A stretch of 64,000 nucleotides of DNA from Microbacterium ureisolvens (GCF_015278315.1 NZ_JADIJE010000010.1:1-64000); one strand, 5' to 3'; numbered from the stretch's first letter, positions 36,948-47,100 are shown. Notes: a model not told the origin generated them from the sequence alone. Made by a program: numbers and translations.

Positions 36948-37515
36948 TCAGGACGCGGTCGGCAACTCCCTGACGGTCGCGGTCGAGCACATCATCGACG
37001 CGGTCGCGGCGGTCGCGGCATCCAACCCGGTCGTCCTCATCGACGGACGCAGCGGGGCCGGCAAGACCTCTCTCGCCCGAGCGCTCGTGGGTCGATGGCC
37101 CCTGCGCGGGCGGGTGCAGCTGGTGGCACTGGATTCCCTCTACCCGGGTTGGGACGGGCTCGACCAGGGCGTCGAGCTCGCCCGCGAGCTGATCCTGACC
37201 CCGCACGCGCGCGGCATGGTGGGCGTGTGGCAGCGCTGGGACTGGACGGTGGGGGAACCGGCCGAGGCGCACGCGGTCGATCCGTCCCTGCCGCTGATCG
37301 TCGAGGGAGCGGGACTGCTGACGCCGGCGACCGCCCGGCTCGGAGACGTACGAGTGTGGCTGGAGTCGCCTGCGGCCTCCCGCAAGCAGCGCGCACTCAA
37401 GCGGGACGGCGACGCGTTCCGTCCGCACTGGGACCGCTGGGCGCGCCAGGAGCAGCGTCACGTCGAGCGGGACGATCCCCTGCGCCTCGCGACGCTGGTG
37501 TTTCCGGTGCCCTGA
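36922..37515 (+). CDS. P-loop kinase-like protein (uridine kinase-like)
   Basis: This 197-aa protein has a Walker A motif IDGRSGAGKTSLA (about 41-53) and ALDSLYPGWDGLDQG, as in uridine-kinase-like P-loop NTPases; IVEGAGLLT may be Walker B-like. The substrate is not known. The GTG at 36922 overlaps the previous gene by 26 bp and has no strong ribosome site, but no other start occurs in frame before the P-loop, so this start is kept. It is convergent with the DUF2017 gene. Confidence 0.8.
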   Translation: MSSAPSRSDQDAVGNSLTVAVEHIIDAVAAVAASNPVVLIDGRSGAGKTSLARALVGRWPLRGRVQLVALDSLYPGWDGLDQGVELARELILTPHARGMVGVWQRWDWTVGEPAEAHAVDPSLPLIVEGAGLLTPATARLGDVRVWLESPAASRKQRALKRDGDAFRPHWDRWARQEQRHVERDDPLRLATLVFPVP

Positions 37516-37523
37516 CCGCGCGA

Positions 37524-38018
37524 TCAGTCCTCGCGTTCGAGCGCCCCCACGAGCCCGTCCAGTCGATAGCCGATCCAGTCGTACACCCCGAATCGCGGGT
37601 CGTCGTGGTCGTGGTCGTCCTCCTCCACCACGCCGAGCCGCGTCGCCAGCACCAGCCGCACGGCAGCGAGGGTGCGCAGCCACGCCCGCGCGGTCTCGGC
37701 GTCGAGCCGGATCTCCACCTGCTCGAGAAGGGCGGGGTCCTCGGGGTCGTCGGGGATGTCGGCGGCGTCGGTGAGAGACGCGAGCACGAGGCCGGCGTCC
37801 GCTCCGCGGCGATCGAGCAGGTCGGACTGCGTCAGCGATCGGAACTCCCGGGCCGCGGTGTCGTCGTCCGTGTAGGCCGACGGCACGAGCCGCGCGATCG
37901 CCGGGTCGCCCTCTTCCGGCGCGGAGTCGCGCAGGAGATCCGCGAACTGCCCGACGAGGCCCGCGAGGTGCGCGGCCTCGATGCGGGTGATCTCGACGAC
38001 GACGATGCGGTCGATCAT
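37524..38018 (-). CDS. DUF2017-family protein, partner of ClpS
   Basis: This 164-aa acidic protein is conserved next to clpS in actinobacteria (Rv1332 in M. tuberculosis); its function is unknown. It is helical, with LGLVGQFADLL-type segments (HLAGLVGQFADLLRD) and a C-terminal LRTLAAVRLVLATRLGV. The ATG at 38018 overlaps the clpS stop as ATGA, so the two are coupled. A role with the N-degron adaptor or Clp protease is a guess from context. Confidence 0.8.
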   Translation of the reverse strand: MIDRIVVVEITRIEAAHLAGLVGQFADLLRDSAPEEGDPAIARLVPSAYTDDDTAAREFRSLTQSDLLDRRGADAGLVLASLTDAADIPDDPEDPALLEQVEIRLDAETARAWLRTLAAVRLVLATRLGVVEEDDHDHDDPRFGVYDWIGYRLDGLVGALERED

Positions 38019-38314
38019 TTCGGCGCCTGCCTCACGGTCGCCCACAGCCCGTAGTCGTGCATCGCCTGCGCGTGGAGCTCCATCTGCTCGCGCGCCCCCT
38101 CCGACACGACAGCGTGCCCCTCGTTGTGCACGGCGAGCATGAGCCGCTCGGCGTCGGCGCGGGGGAGTCCGAAGTATTCGCGGAAGACGTGCGTCACGTA
38201 GCTCATCAGGTTGACGGGGTCATCCCACACGACGGTCTGCCAGGGCCGTGCGGGGTCGACGCGACGATCGACGTCGACGTCCTCATCGACCGCGGGGATC
38301 GCCGGCGCCGCCAT
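38015..38314 (-). CDS. clpS: ATP-dependent Clp protease adaptor ClpS
   Basis: This 99-aa adaptor delivers N-degron substrates to ClpC1P or ClpAP. The core is WQTVVWDDPVNLMSYVTHVF, where the D-D-P/V-N motif binds the N-terminal residue, then MLAVHNEGHAVV and EQMELHAQAMHDYGLWAT. The ATG at 38314 overlaps the upstream stop as TGATG; a GTG at 38323 is a less likely start. It is the middle gene of metallopeptidase-clpS-DUF2017. Confidence 0.95.
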   Translation of the reverse strand: MAAPAIPAVDEDVDVDRRVDPARPWQTVVWDDPVNLMSYVTHVFREYFGLPRADAERLMLAVHNEGHAVVSEGAREQMELHAQAMHDYGLWATVRQAPK

Positions 38315-38664
38315 CACGCCCACCCCAGCTCGTGCAGGCGCTCGTCGTCGATCCCGTAGAAGTGCGCGATCTCGTGCACGAGGGTGGTGTGCACCTCGTC
38401 CCGCAGCTCGTCCTCGTCTTCGCAGGCAGCGAGATGCGCTTCGCGATAGACGATGATGCGATCGGGAAGTTCACCGATGCCGTAGCGCTCGCGCTCCGTG
38501 AGCGCCCAGCCGTCGTAGAGCCCGAGCAGGTCGAGGCTCCCGTCCTCCGGGCGGTCCTCCACCACGAAGACGACGTTGTCGAGGCCCTCGACCATGTCCT
38601 CGGGGAGGGCATCCAGTTCGTCGATCACGAGCTGCTCGAAGGTCGCGGCATCCATCTCCATCAT
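38314..38664 (-). CDS. Zincin-like metallopeptidase (HExxH)
   Basis: This protein of about 116 aa has VHEIAHFYGIDDERLHELGW at its C-terminus, a short metzincin-like HExxH motif with a following acidic residue that can be the third ligand. Proteins of this kind (zincin_1 family) sit upstream of clpS in actinobacteria. Whether they cut peptides is unproven. The ATG at 38664 is preceded by GAGG at 6 nt; an in-frame ATG at 38661 is an equal choice. Confidence 0.85.
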   Translation of the reverse strand: MMEMDAATFEQLVIDELDALPEDMVEGLDNVVFVVEDRPEDGSLDLLGLYDGWALTERERYGIGELPDRIIVYREAHLAACEDEDELRDEVHTTLVHEIAHFYGIDDERLHELGWA

Positions 38665-38682
38665 GATGCCTCGCCCGAATGC

Positions 38683-38711
38683 GAATGGGGCGCGTATCCC
38701 GCGCCCCATTC
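38683..38711 (-). terminator. Terminator of tRNA-His
   Basis: Arms 38683-38694 (GAATGGGGCGCG) and 38700-38711 are perfect 12-bp complements with a 5-nt loop, just after the tRNA on the minus strand. Confidence 0.8.
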
Positions 38712-38719
38712 GAAGGACT

Positions 38720-38795
38720 TGGGGTGAGTAACGGGACTTGAACCCGCGACCCCCTGGACCACAACCAGGTGCTCTACCAACTGAGCTATACCCAC
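38720..38795 (-). tRNA. tRNA-His (anticodon GTG)
   Basis: The cloverleaf is complete: acceptor GTGGGTA with TACTCAC, D arm GCTCAGTTGGTAGAGC, anticodon stem CTGGT with loop containing GTG, T arm GCGGGTTCAAGTCCCG. The discriminator is C, as expected for histidine, and CCA is encoded. The G at 38796 would be the extra G-1 of tRNA-His. Confidence 0.96.
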
Positions 38796-38832
38796 CATGT
38801 CTCCCGCCTGCGCGGGCAACCAGACGATTCTC

Positions 38833-39459
38833 TCACACCTCGGGAGCAAACGACGACACGGCGGCGGCGGCGGCAGCGCGCGCCCCATCGCTGGTCGGAC
38901 CGGGCTCGGGGACGAACACCGCCTGGCGGTAATACGCGAGCTCGCGGATCGACTCCAGGATGTCTGCCAGGGCGCGATGACCGCCCTCTTTGGCGGGCGC
39001 ATGGATGTATGCGCGGGGGTACCAGCGCCGTGCGAGCTCTTTCACACTCGAGACGTCGACGTTGCGGTAGTGCAGCCAGCGGTCGACGCGCGGCATGTAC
39101 TTCGCCAGGAACATGCGGTCGGTGCCGATCGTGTTCCCGGCGAGGGGAGCCTTGCCCTCGAGCGGGACGAAGCGCTGGATGTACTCGAGAACCTGGAACT
39201 CGGCGTCCGCGACGCTGATGCCGTGCGGGATCTCTTCCAGAAGCCCCGACGTGCGATGCATGTTCGTCACGAACTCGTTCATGTTCGCCATCGCGGAGTC
39301 GTCAGGCTTGATCACCACGTGGAAGCCCGGGTCGAGAAGTCGCAGTTCGAAGTCGGTGACGACCACGGCGATCTCGACCAGTTCGTCCACGCCGAGGTCG
39401 AGGCCTGTCATCTCGCAGTCGATCCACACCAGACGATCGTTCTCGGATGCCCCCACCAT
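38833..39459 (-). CDS. orn: Oligoribonuclease
   Basis: This 208-aa DEDDh 3'-5' exonuclease degrades very short RNAs and linear dinucleotides. Motifs are LVWIDCEMTGLDL (first Asp, Glu), AGNTIGTDRMFLAKYMP and the third motif YRNVDVSSVKEL, then EGGHRALADILESI with the catalytic His. The ATG at 39459 follows GGAG; upstream ATGs at 39468 and 39489 are possible. A Ala-rich tail ends the protein. Confidence 0.96.
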   Translation of the reverse strand: MVGASENDRLVWIDCEMTGLDLGVDELVEIAVVVTDFELRLLDPGFHVVIKPDDSAMANMNEFVTNMHRTSGLLEEIPHGISVADAEFQVLEYIQRFVPLEGKAPLAGNTIGTDRMFLAKYMPRVDRWLHYRNVDVSSVKELARRWYPRAYIHAPAKEGGHRALADILESIRELAYYRQAVFVPEPGPTSDGARAAAAAAVSSFAPEV

Positions 39460-39537
39460 GCACTCCATCCTCGTGACGGGTCCCGACATCGTATGGCCTG
39501 GACCCGGACCGCGGCTCCCGCGCCGCGACCCCAGTTG

Positions 39538-39610
39538 CCCCCCCGGGAGGATTCGAACCCCCGACCTGGCGGGTAGAAACCGCTCGCTCTGTCCCCTGAG
39601 CTACGGAGGG
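39538..39610 (-). tRNA. tRNA-Arg (anticodon TCT)
   Basis: The cloverleaf is complete: acceptor CCCTCCG with CGGGGGG, D arm GCTCAGGGGACAGAGC, anticodon stem GCGGT with loop containing TCT, T arm with TTCGAAT. The discriminator is G and CCA is not encoded (CAA follows). Confidence 0.94.
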
Positions 39611-39715
39611 AAGGTGCTCCCCAGAGTACCTGGTCGCGCCACACCGTCGCGGACGCTGGCGCACAGACGCGGCGGGGCGTAGCGTCAGCAGCGGAGGCAT
39701 CGAAAGGAGTTCACG

Positions 39716-39928
39716 ATGAGCACCACGGAGACGCACCACCCCCTCTGGGTCGCCTACGGCCCCTCCGGCGTCGCCGGCAGCATCCGCAAGGACGACGAGG
39801 GCTACACCGTCACGATGGCGGGCGCCGACCAGTCTGCAGGCACGTACCCGACGATGGAGATCGCCAAGAGCGCACTCCACGCCCGGATGGCGCCCGGCAG
39901 CGACTGGCCGATGTTCCGGGAGCACTGA
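39716..39928 (+). CDS. Small conserved hypothetical protein
   Basis: This 70-aa soluble protein starts after a clear AAAGGAG. It reads WVAYGPSGVAGSIRKDDEGYTVTMAGAD and ends with PTMEIAKSALHARMAPGSDWPMFREH. The pattern, a strand pair then a helix, looks like a compact alpha-beta domain found widely in Microbacteriaceae, sometimes mislabelled methyltransferase; it is too short for that. It has no operon partner. Confidence 0.75.
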   Translation: MSTTETHHPLWVAYGPSGVAGSIRKDDEGYTVTMAGADQSAGTYPTMEIAKSALHARMAPGSDWPMFREH

Positions 39929-39963
39929 CTCTCGCGCGGCGACGGACGATCGGTCGCCGAGCG

Positions 39964-40572
39964 TCAGATGGACGGCTCGGCGGCCACCGGCGTGTGCGAC
40001 CGCCGGGTGTCGAGCAGGGGCAGCGCCACGTGCACGAGGGGCCCGATCAGCACGGCGAACAGGACCGTGCCGATGCCGACGGTGCCGCCGAGCGCCCATC
40101 CCACCAGCAGCACCGTGATCTCCACGATCGCGCGGCAGAGCCAGATGGGCCAGCCGAGACGTGCGTTCAAGCCCGTCATGAGGCCGTCCCTCGGTCCCGG
40201 CCCGAAGCGCGCCCCGATGTAGAGGCCGGAGGCGAGCGCGACCATGACGATGCCGCCGAGCAGCGTCGCCATCTGCGCGAAGAATCCTGAGACCGGAGGG
40301 ATCACGCCCAGGACGATCTGCATGCTCGTGCCGACGAGCAGGATGTTCGCGATGGTGCCGAGGCCCGGCTTCTGACGGAGCGGGATCCAGAGCAGCAGCA
40401 CGAAGAAGCCCACGATGTTGGTGATCCACCCGATCCCCACGCCCGTGCGGACCGACAGTCCCTGAGCGAAGACCGTCCACGGGTCCACGCCGAGGCCAGC
40501 CTCCACGGTCAGCGCGCATCCGGCTCCGTAGAGGAACAGTCCGACGAGCAGTTGAACGATTCGGCGTGGCAT
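39964..40572 (-). CDS. yczE: YczE/YitT-type membrane protein
   Basis: This protein of about 202 aa has five to six membrane helices (LLVGLFLYGAGCALTVEAGLG, then ITNIVGFFVLLLW, ILLVGTSMQIVLG and later ones) and the family marks GVDPWTVFAQGL and GPGPRDGLMTGL. Its substrate is unknown. It is divergent from a MocR regulator, a pairing described for a subgroup of MocR proteins (YczR). Starts at 40572 and 40581 are both possible. Confidence 0.85.
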   Translation of the reverse strand: MPRRIVQLLVGLFLYGAGCALTVEAGLGVDPWTVFAQGLSVRTGVGIGWITNIVGFFVLLLWIPLRQKPGLGTIANILLVGTSMQIVLGVIPPVSGFFAQMATLLGGIVMVALASGLYIGARFGPGPRDGLMTGLNARLGWPIWLCRAIVEITVLLVGWALGGTVGIGTVLFAVLIGPLVHVALPLLDTRRSHTPVAAEPSI

Positions 40573-40579
40573 GGTGTCC

Positions 40580-40628
40580 ATCCAATCGCAGAATTGGATC
40601 GCCTATAGCAGTCCAATATAGGTACCCT
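40580..40628. promoter_or_regulatory. Divergent yczE/MocR operator region
   Basis: Two inverted repeats lie between the genes: ATCCAAT (40580-40586) with ATTGGAT (40593-40599), and CCTATA (40602-40607) with TATAGG (40617-40622). TCCAAT recurs at 40612-40617. TACCCT (40623-40628) lies 7 nt before the MocR ATG, a leaderless minus 10 box. Such repeats are typical of MocR binding sites. Confidence 0.6.
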
Positions 40629-40635
40629 GGCCTCT

Positions 40636-42060
40636 ATGGATTCCCGAGTGTCGGCCCGCGCCCTGGCTCATTCCGTCGGCGGCTGGCGCACGCGCGAGCC
40701 GGCGTACGAAGCCTTGGCGGACAGCATCCGGCTTCTCTGCCTGGACAACCGGCTGGCCCCGCGGACTGCGCTGCCGGCCGAGCGGGAGCTCGCCGCGGCG
40801 CTGCACGTCAGCCGCAGCACGGTCGCAGCGGCATATCGCAGCCTGCGCGACACCGGCCACATCGCCAGCCTGCGGGGTTCGGGCAGCGTCACCCTTCCGC
40901 TCGGGCGCAGGGACGCCGGCCGCGTGGACGCCGCCGACGGCATGATCGACCTGCAGCAGGCCAGCCCGCCCGCATGGCCGGGACTCTCGGGGATCATGGC
41001 CGAGACAGCGCTCGGCGCCTCGGCACTCGTCTCACGGGTCGGCTACGACGTGCTCGGCCGCATCGAGCTGCGTGAGGCGATCGCGCGTCGCTACACCGAA
41101 CGCGGCATCCCGACGCGGCCCGACGAGGTGCTGGTGACCACCGGCGCGCAGAGCGCGATCCATCTCGTCTCATCGGTGCTCATCGGCCGCGGCGATCGGG
41201 TGCTCGTCGAGACGCCGACCTATCCGCATGCCGCGGACGCGCTCCGTCGGGCGGGCGCCCGTCTCGTCGGCGTCCCTGTGACGACGGATACCGGGTGGGA
41301 CATCGACCGCGCGGAGCAGGCGTTCTCGCGCACTCTTCCCGTCATGGCCTACCTCATGCCGGACTTCCAGAATCCGACCGGGCGCAGTATGGGCGCCTCC
41401 GAACGGCAGGCGATGCTCGCCGCGGGGGAGCGATCGGGTTCTGTCATCGTCCTGGACGAGACCACCGCCGATCTCGACATCGATCGGGGGCCGCTCCTTC
41501 CCGGATTCGAGGCTTCGGAGCCGGGAACCGTCGTGCGGCTCGGATCGCTCGGTAAGACCGTGTGGGGCGGGCTCCGGCTGGGATGGGTCCGGGCGGACGG
41601 CGACCTGATCCGGCGACTGGTCGCCGCGCGTCCGGCGCATGACCTCGGCACCCCGGAGTTCGAGCAGGCGGTCGCGACCCGGCTCCTGGATCGGTTCGAC
41701 GAGATCGTCCAGCAGCGGTCGGCGCTGCTGCGCTCGGGGCGCGATGCCGTGATCAGTGCGCTGACGGGAGCGCTTCCGGAGTGGGAGATCCCCGAGGCGC
41801 ACGGGGGCGTGTCCCTCTGGATCGAACTGGGCAAGCCCCTCAGTTCGCCGCTGGTCATGGAAGCCCGATCCCGCGGGGTGCTGCTGAGCGCGGGCCCACG
41901 GTTCTCCGTAGACGGCGGACACGAGCGGCATCTGCGCGTTCCGTTCACCGCACCGCCGGACGAGATGGTGCGTGCGGCGGAGGTGCTCGCCGACGCGTGG
42001 GCCTCCGTGCGGGCCGGAGCACCGTCCGCCCTCGTGGAGCGAGCCGGCGCGGTCATCTGA
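40636..42060 (+). CDS. MocR-family transcription regulator
   Basis: This 474-aa protein has an N-terminal GntR winged helix (about 20-85: LPAERELAAALHVSRSTVAAAY and LRGSGSVTLP) and a type I aminotransferase-like domain. The PLP lysine is in LGSLGKTVWGGLRLGW, with the DFQNPTGRSM and VLDETTADLD segments around it. MocR proteins sense PLP or related ligands. Placement divergent to yczE points to the YczR subgroup and suggests it controls that membrane protein and itself. Confidence 0.93.
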   Translation: MDSRVSARALAHSVGGWRTREPAYEALADSIRLLCLDNRLAPRTALPAERELAAALHVSRSTVAAAYRSLRDTGHIASLRGSGSVTLPLGRRDAGRVDAADGMIDLQQASPPAWPGLSGIMAETALGASALVSRVGYDVLGRIELREAIARRYTERGIPTRPDEVLVTTGAQSAIHLVSSVLIGRGDRVLVETPTYPHAADALRRAGARLVGVPVTTDTGWDIDRAEQAFSRTLPVMAYLMPDFQNPTGRSMGASERQAMLAAGERSGSVIVLDETTADLDIDRGPLLPGFEASEPGTVVRLGSLGKTVWGGLRLGWVRADGDLIRRLVAARPAHDLGTPEFEQAVATRLLDRFDEIVQQRSALLRSGRDAVISALTGALPEWEIPEAHGGVSLWIELGKPLSSPLVMEARSRGVLLSAGPRFSVDGGHERHLRVPFTAPPDEMVRAAEVLADAWASVRAGAPSALVERAGAVI

Positions 42061-42137
42061 CGAGGCGCCCACCGGCCCTGCGGCACCCGTTGCGCCGCCT
42101 GAGTGACGGCGGCCCGGCGAACGCGGGCGAGGCATTT

Positions 42138-42401
42138 TCAGCGAGCCAGCCGGATGCATTCCAGCGCGTCGTCGGCGCTCCAGAAGTCGCCGAGTTCGCG
42201 GAACCCGTGCGAAGGAGCGTGGAACCTGCGGGCGCGGTAGCGGGTGCCGCCGGGCTGTGTACGCACCTGCAGATGACCGATCACGATTCCGCGGGGATCG
42301 AGCACCCGCCACAGGCAGGGTGCGACTGACACGAGGCGCAACGCCGTCGGCATCTTCAGCGCCGGCGTCGGTGACGTGGCTGATTCGATGGTCTGTGTCA
42401 T
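42138..42401 (-). CDS. Small hypothetical protein
   Basis: This 87-aa protein has an AGGAG site before its ATG at 42401. It reads as a beta-rich core (WRVLDPRGIVIGHLQVRTQPGGTRYRARRF, in parts) and a C-terminal helix (SADDALECIRL). No family is recognised. It lies between MocR (convergent) and the ssb gene (divergent). Confidence 0.7.
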   Translation of the reverse strand: MTQTIESATSPTPALKMPTALRLVSVAPCLWRVLDPRGIVIGHLQVRTQPGGTRYRARRFHAPSHGFRELGDFWSADDALECIRLAR

Positions 42402-42630
42402 GGTTGCTCCTCTCGCATCGAACATAGCTACGGGTTCCGACATCGCCTTCTGGCTGCTGACCCGGCCATTCCTCCCCAGCTCGGTGCCCGCGCGATCCGT
42501 CCACAGATACGCGCCGAGGCCAGATCGCCGACAGCGGGATCGAGGAGCCTGGACCCACCGCCGGCGCCTCCCGGGCACGGGGCGCCGGCGGCACCGGGGA
42601 CAGGCCTCGGGACGAGAGAGAGGTTGCGAT
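42402..42630. other. Intergenic region between divergent genes
   Basis: These 229 bp hold no open frame worth keeping. A TATGTT-like box lies about 20 nt before the small minus-strand gene, and AGAGAGAGG forms the ribosome site of ssb. Nothing else is recognised. Confidence 0.5.
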
Positions 42631-43176
42631 ATGAGCGACACAGGCGACACCATCACCATCACCGGGAACGTGGCTACCGCCCCCGAACTGAAACGCACGA
42701 CGGGCGGCGTATCGATCACCACCTTCCGCGTGGCCAGCGGGCAGAGGAAGTACGACCGGGGCTCCGGCGAATGGTCCGACGCGGGCACGAACTGGTACAC
42801 CGTCTCGGTGTTCAGGAGACTGGCCGATCACGCGTTCCAGTCCCTGCACCGAGGCGACCGGGTGATCCTCACGGGCAAGCTCCGCCTGCGCGAGTGGGAC
42901 AACGGCACCAAGCGGGGCACTGCGATCGAGATCGAGGCCGACGCGATCGGCCATGATCTGCTCTGGGGCACGACGACGTTCGTCAAGGACGGGCAGCCCG
43001 CAGGCGCGACGCCGACGGAGGGGTCCGCTCACACCGCAGACTCGTGGGCTCTGCCGGGGGCGGAGGTGAATGCCGAGGGAGCAGATGACAGCCGTGACGA
43101 TGCCGAGGCGATCCCCGTGCTGACGGGGGTGACGGCCGGGGGCGACGCTGCGCCAGGCGATGAGACCCCGTTCTGA
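42631..43176 (+). CDS. ssb: Single-stranded DNA-binding protein paralogue
   Basis: This 181-aa protein has an OB fold (about 5-105): ITITGNVATAPELKRTTGG, TTFRVASGQRKYD, TNWYTVSVFRRLADHAFQSL and GDRVILTGKLRLREWDNG. The tail is acidic and ends DETPF, a variant of the usual DDDIPF tip that binds partner proteins. The neighbourhood (ssb next to ettA) is that of the second SSB of actinobacteria (Rv2478c), not of the replication SSB beside rpsF and rplI. Its in vivo role is unclear. Confidence 0.88.
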   Translation: MSDTGDTITITGNVATAPELKRTTGGVSITTFRVASGQRKYDRGSGEWSDAGTNWYTVSVFRRLADHAFQSLHRGDRVILTGKLRLREWDNGTKRGTAIEIEADAIGHDLLWGTTTFVKDGQPAGATPTEGSAHTADSWALPGAEVNAEGADDSRDDAEAIPVLTGVTAGGDAAPGDETPF

Positions 43177-43206
43177 CGCGTTCACCCTGCTCGGGGCTCG
43201 CGGCCC

Positions 43207-43212
43207 TAAACT
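43207..43212 (+). promoter_or_regulatory. Leaderless-type minus 10 box of the lipoprotein gene
   Basis: TAAACT followed by 6 nt and the GTG at 43219; the same hexamer as before gatC. Confidence 0.5.
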
Positions 43213-43218
43213 CTCCCC

Positions 43219-43752
43219 GTGCCCCGACACCTCGCCCTCCGCGTCCGCCCGGCGGTCCCGCCCCGGCGGTTCGCCTGGGGAACGGCGGCCGTGATGCTGG
43301 CTGCCGCGCTGACGGCCTGCACTCCCGGATCGCCGGACGACACGCCCACCGCCACCGCCACTGCGACCGCTCCCCAGCCGAGCACCGGCGCCACCCCCGC
43401 ACCGACGGCCCCGGCGGAGCCGACGCTGGTGCCTGACGGAACCGCTTCCGACAACCAGCCGCTTTTCGCAGCGGTCACCGCCGCTGTGTGGGCGACCGAG
43501 AACCGGGTGGCAGGGCGCGCCTACATCGACGCCCTGACCGCTGCGGGTTTCGACAAAGGCGCCATGCAGGTCACCGACGATGAGACCACCGTGGGCAACG
43601 CCGCCGAGAGCATCCAGTTCTCGGTCAGGTGGGGCGATGAATGCCTCATCGGGCAGGTCGGCCCGGCCACCGGTGAGCCCGTCACCGCCGTCGTGCCGGT
43701 GCTCGCCGAAGGCACGTGCCTGGTCGGGGAGACGCGTCCGATCGATTGGTGA
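43219..43752 (+). CDS. Lipoprotein of unknown function
   Basis: This 177-aa protein has an Arg-rich N-terminus, a hydrophobic segment and the lipobox LTAC (Cys about 35), so it is a lipid-anchored surface protein. A Thr/Ala/Pro linker (about 37-75) leads to a compact domain with AGRAYIDALTAAGFDKGAMQV, SIQFSVRWGDECLIG and two cysteines that may pair. The type is common in Microbacteriaceae; no function is known. Confidence 0.8.
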   Translation: MPRHLALRVRPAVPPRRFAWGTAAVMLAAALTACTPGSPDDTPTATATATAPQPSTGATPAPTAPAEPTLVPDGTASDNQPLFAAVTAAVWATENRVAGRAYIDALTAAGFDKGAMQVTDDETTVGNAAESIQFSVRWGDECLIGQVGPATGEPVTAVVPVLAEGTCLVGETRPIDW

Positions 43753-43865
43753 TCCGGCCATCGGCCGGCACCGGCGGCCGGACCGTCGCCCGCTCACGCC
43801 GCCCGCGCCGTCGGCCGGTAGGCTGGGACGCTGACGTCTGAAGTCCAAGGAGAGCAGAAACCCGC

Positions 43866-45537
<1,672 letters not shown>

Positions 45538-45545
<8 letters not shown>

Positions 45546-46062
45546 CAACGCTGACGCGGCGGTCGTTCCCGCGGGGAGCGGCCGCCGCCTGCACATCCCC
45601 ATCCATCTGCGCTGGGGCGATCTCGACGCGTTCAACCACGTCAACAACACCTCGATGCTGAAGCTCCTCGAGGAGGCGCGCGTACGCGCGTTCTGGCTGC
45701 CAGAGCCCGGCGAGGACGCACCCGCCACCGCGGTGCTCGATTCCAGCATCTTCAGCGGCATGCTCACGCTCATCGCCCGGCAGGAGATCGAGTACCTCGC
45801 GCCGGTGCCGTACCAGCGGCATCCGCTCGATGTGCAGATGTGGTTCGGCAAGCTCGGCGGATCGAGCATCGAGGTCTGCTACGAGGTCTGCAGCCCGATC
45901 GAGACGAGCTCCGCCGCGGGCCAGACGGTGTACGCGCGCGCGACGACGGTGGTCGTCAAGGTGGATGCCGGGACCGGGCGTCCGCTGCGTCTGTCGGCCG
46001 AGGAGCGCGCGGCGTGGCAGCCGTACGTCGGCGAGCCCCTCACCTACGCGCACCGGCGCTGA
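45538..46062 (+). CDS. Acyl-CoA thioesterase (4HBT hotdog)
   Basis: This 174-aa hotdog-fold enzyme has the N-terminal helix and active Asp of 4-hydroxybenzoyl-CoA thioesterase relatives: LRWGDLDAFNHVNNTSMLKLLEEAR. ARQEIEYLAPVPYQRHPL and TVYARATTVVVKVDAGTGRP complete the sheet. The GTG start overlaps the ettA stop. Acyl chain length is not predictable. A second thioesterase, of the TesB type, faces it 80 bp away. Confidence 0.88.
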
Positions 46063-46141
46063 GAGCCTTGACGGCGGGGGCTCGCACCACCGAACCGCTC
46101 GAGGACGCCGTGCTCACCACCTTCCACCGCCCCGCGAGGAA

Positions 46142-47044
46142 TCAGTCCGCGTCAGGCACCCGGACCATGATCTCCTGAGCGACGCTGGCGAGCAGGGTGC
46201 CGTCGGCGGCGTAGATGCGCCCCGTGGCGAGTCCGCGGCCACCGCGGGCGCTCGGCGATTCCTGGACGTACAGCATCCACTCGTCCACGCGACCGAACCG
46301 GTGCCACCACATCGCGTGATCCAGGCTCGCCACCTTGAGCCCGCGCGTCGCCCAGGCCACCCCGTGCGCCCGGAGGATGGATTCCTGGATCGTCAGATCG
46401 CTGAGGTAGGCGAGGGCCGCGCGGTGGATCGCCGGGTCGTCCGGGATCTGCCGGCGCACGCGCATCCACACCGCCTGCCGCGGCGCACGTTCTCCGTCCA
46501 CCGTCGCGTAGATGGGCGCGGGGATGTGACGCAGATCGACGGGACGGTCGGTGAACAGCCGCTTCGACATCGGATGCAGTCCCTCCAGGTGCGCCTCGAT
46601 GTCGGGCAGCTCGTCGGGGCCGGGAACGCCCTCCGGCATCGGCTCCTGGTGGTCGAGTCCCGGATCTTCGTCCTGGAACGACGCGATCATCGAGAAGATC
46701 GGCACACCTTCCTGGAACGCCTGCGTGCGGCGTGTCGAGAACGACCGGCCGTCGTGGATGCGGTCGACGGCGAAGGTGATCCCCTTCGTCGAGTCGCCCG
46801 GCCGCAGGAAGTAGCCGTGCATGGAGTGGACGATCCGCTCTTCCGGGATCGTCCGTGATGCCGCCACGATGGACTGCGCGAGCACCTGCCCGCCGTAGAC
46901 GCGACCCAGCGGCATCGACTGCGAGGCCCCGGTGAAGATGTCCTCGGTCGTGCGCGCGTCCGATGCGCTCAGGTCGATCACCGAGAGCATCGAGGCCACC
47001 GGATCATTCTCGGGTGCGACCTCGGCGTACGGCTCGGCGTCCAC
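46142..47044 (-). CDS. tesB: Acyl-CoA thioesterase II (TesB)
   Basis: This 300-aa double-hotdog enzyme hydrolyses acyl-CoA. Signatures are RVYGGQVLAQSIVAASRTIP, HSMHGYFLRPGD, the RRTQAFQEG strand and, in the second half, SLDHAMWWHRFGRVDEWMLY with the catalytic Asp. The GTG at 47044 has AGGAGAG upstream; the longer open frame would overlap the divergent gene at 47101 and is rejected. Confidence 0.95.
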   Translation of the reverse strand: MDAEPYAEVAPENDPVASMLSVIDLSASDARTTEDIFTGASQSMPLGRVYGGQVLAQSIVAASRTIPEERIVHSMHGYFLRPGDSTKGITFAVDRIHDGRSFSTRRTQAFQEGVPIFSMIASFQDEDPGLDHQEPMPEGVPGPDELPDIEAHLEGLHPMSKRLFTDRPVDLRHIPAPIYATVDGERAPRQAVWMRVRRQIPDDPAIHRAALAYLSDLTIQESILRAHGVAWATRGLKVASLDHAMWWHRFGRVDEWMLYVQESPSARGGRGLATGRIYAADGTLLASVAQEIMVRVPDAD

Positions 47045-47100
47045 GGCTCTCCTCTCCGGGGCGCGGCCGCCCGTCGGTCCGCTTGGTAGCTTAGAGGGCG

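Noticed and set aside
38720..39610. tRNA genes as integration sites for a second element
   Set aside because: Both tRNAs are flanked by normal housekeeping genes and no integrase or repeated 3' tRNA end is seen.
41170..43848. Long minus-strand frame across MocR and ssb
   Set aside because: Shadow of certain genes; low-complexity translation and no ribosome site.
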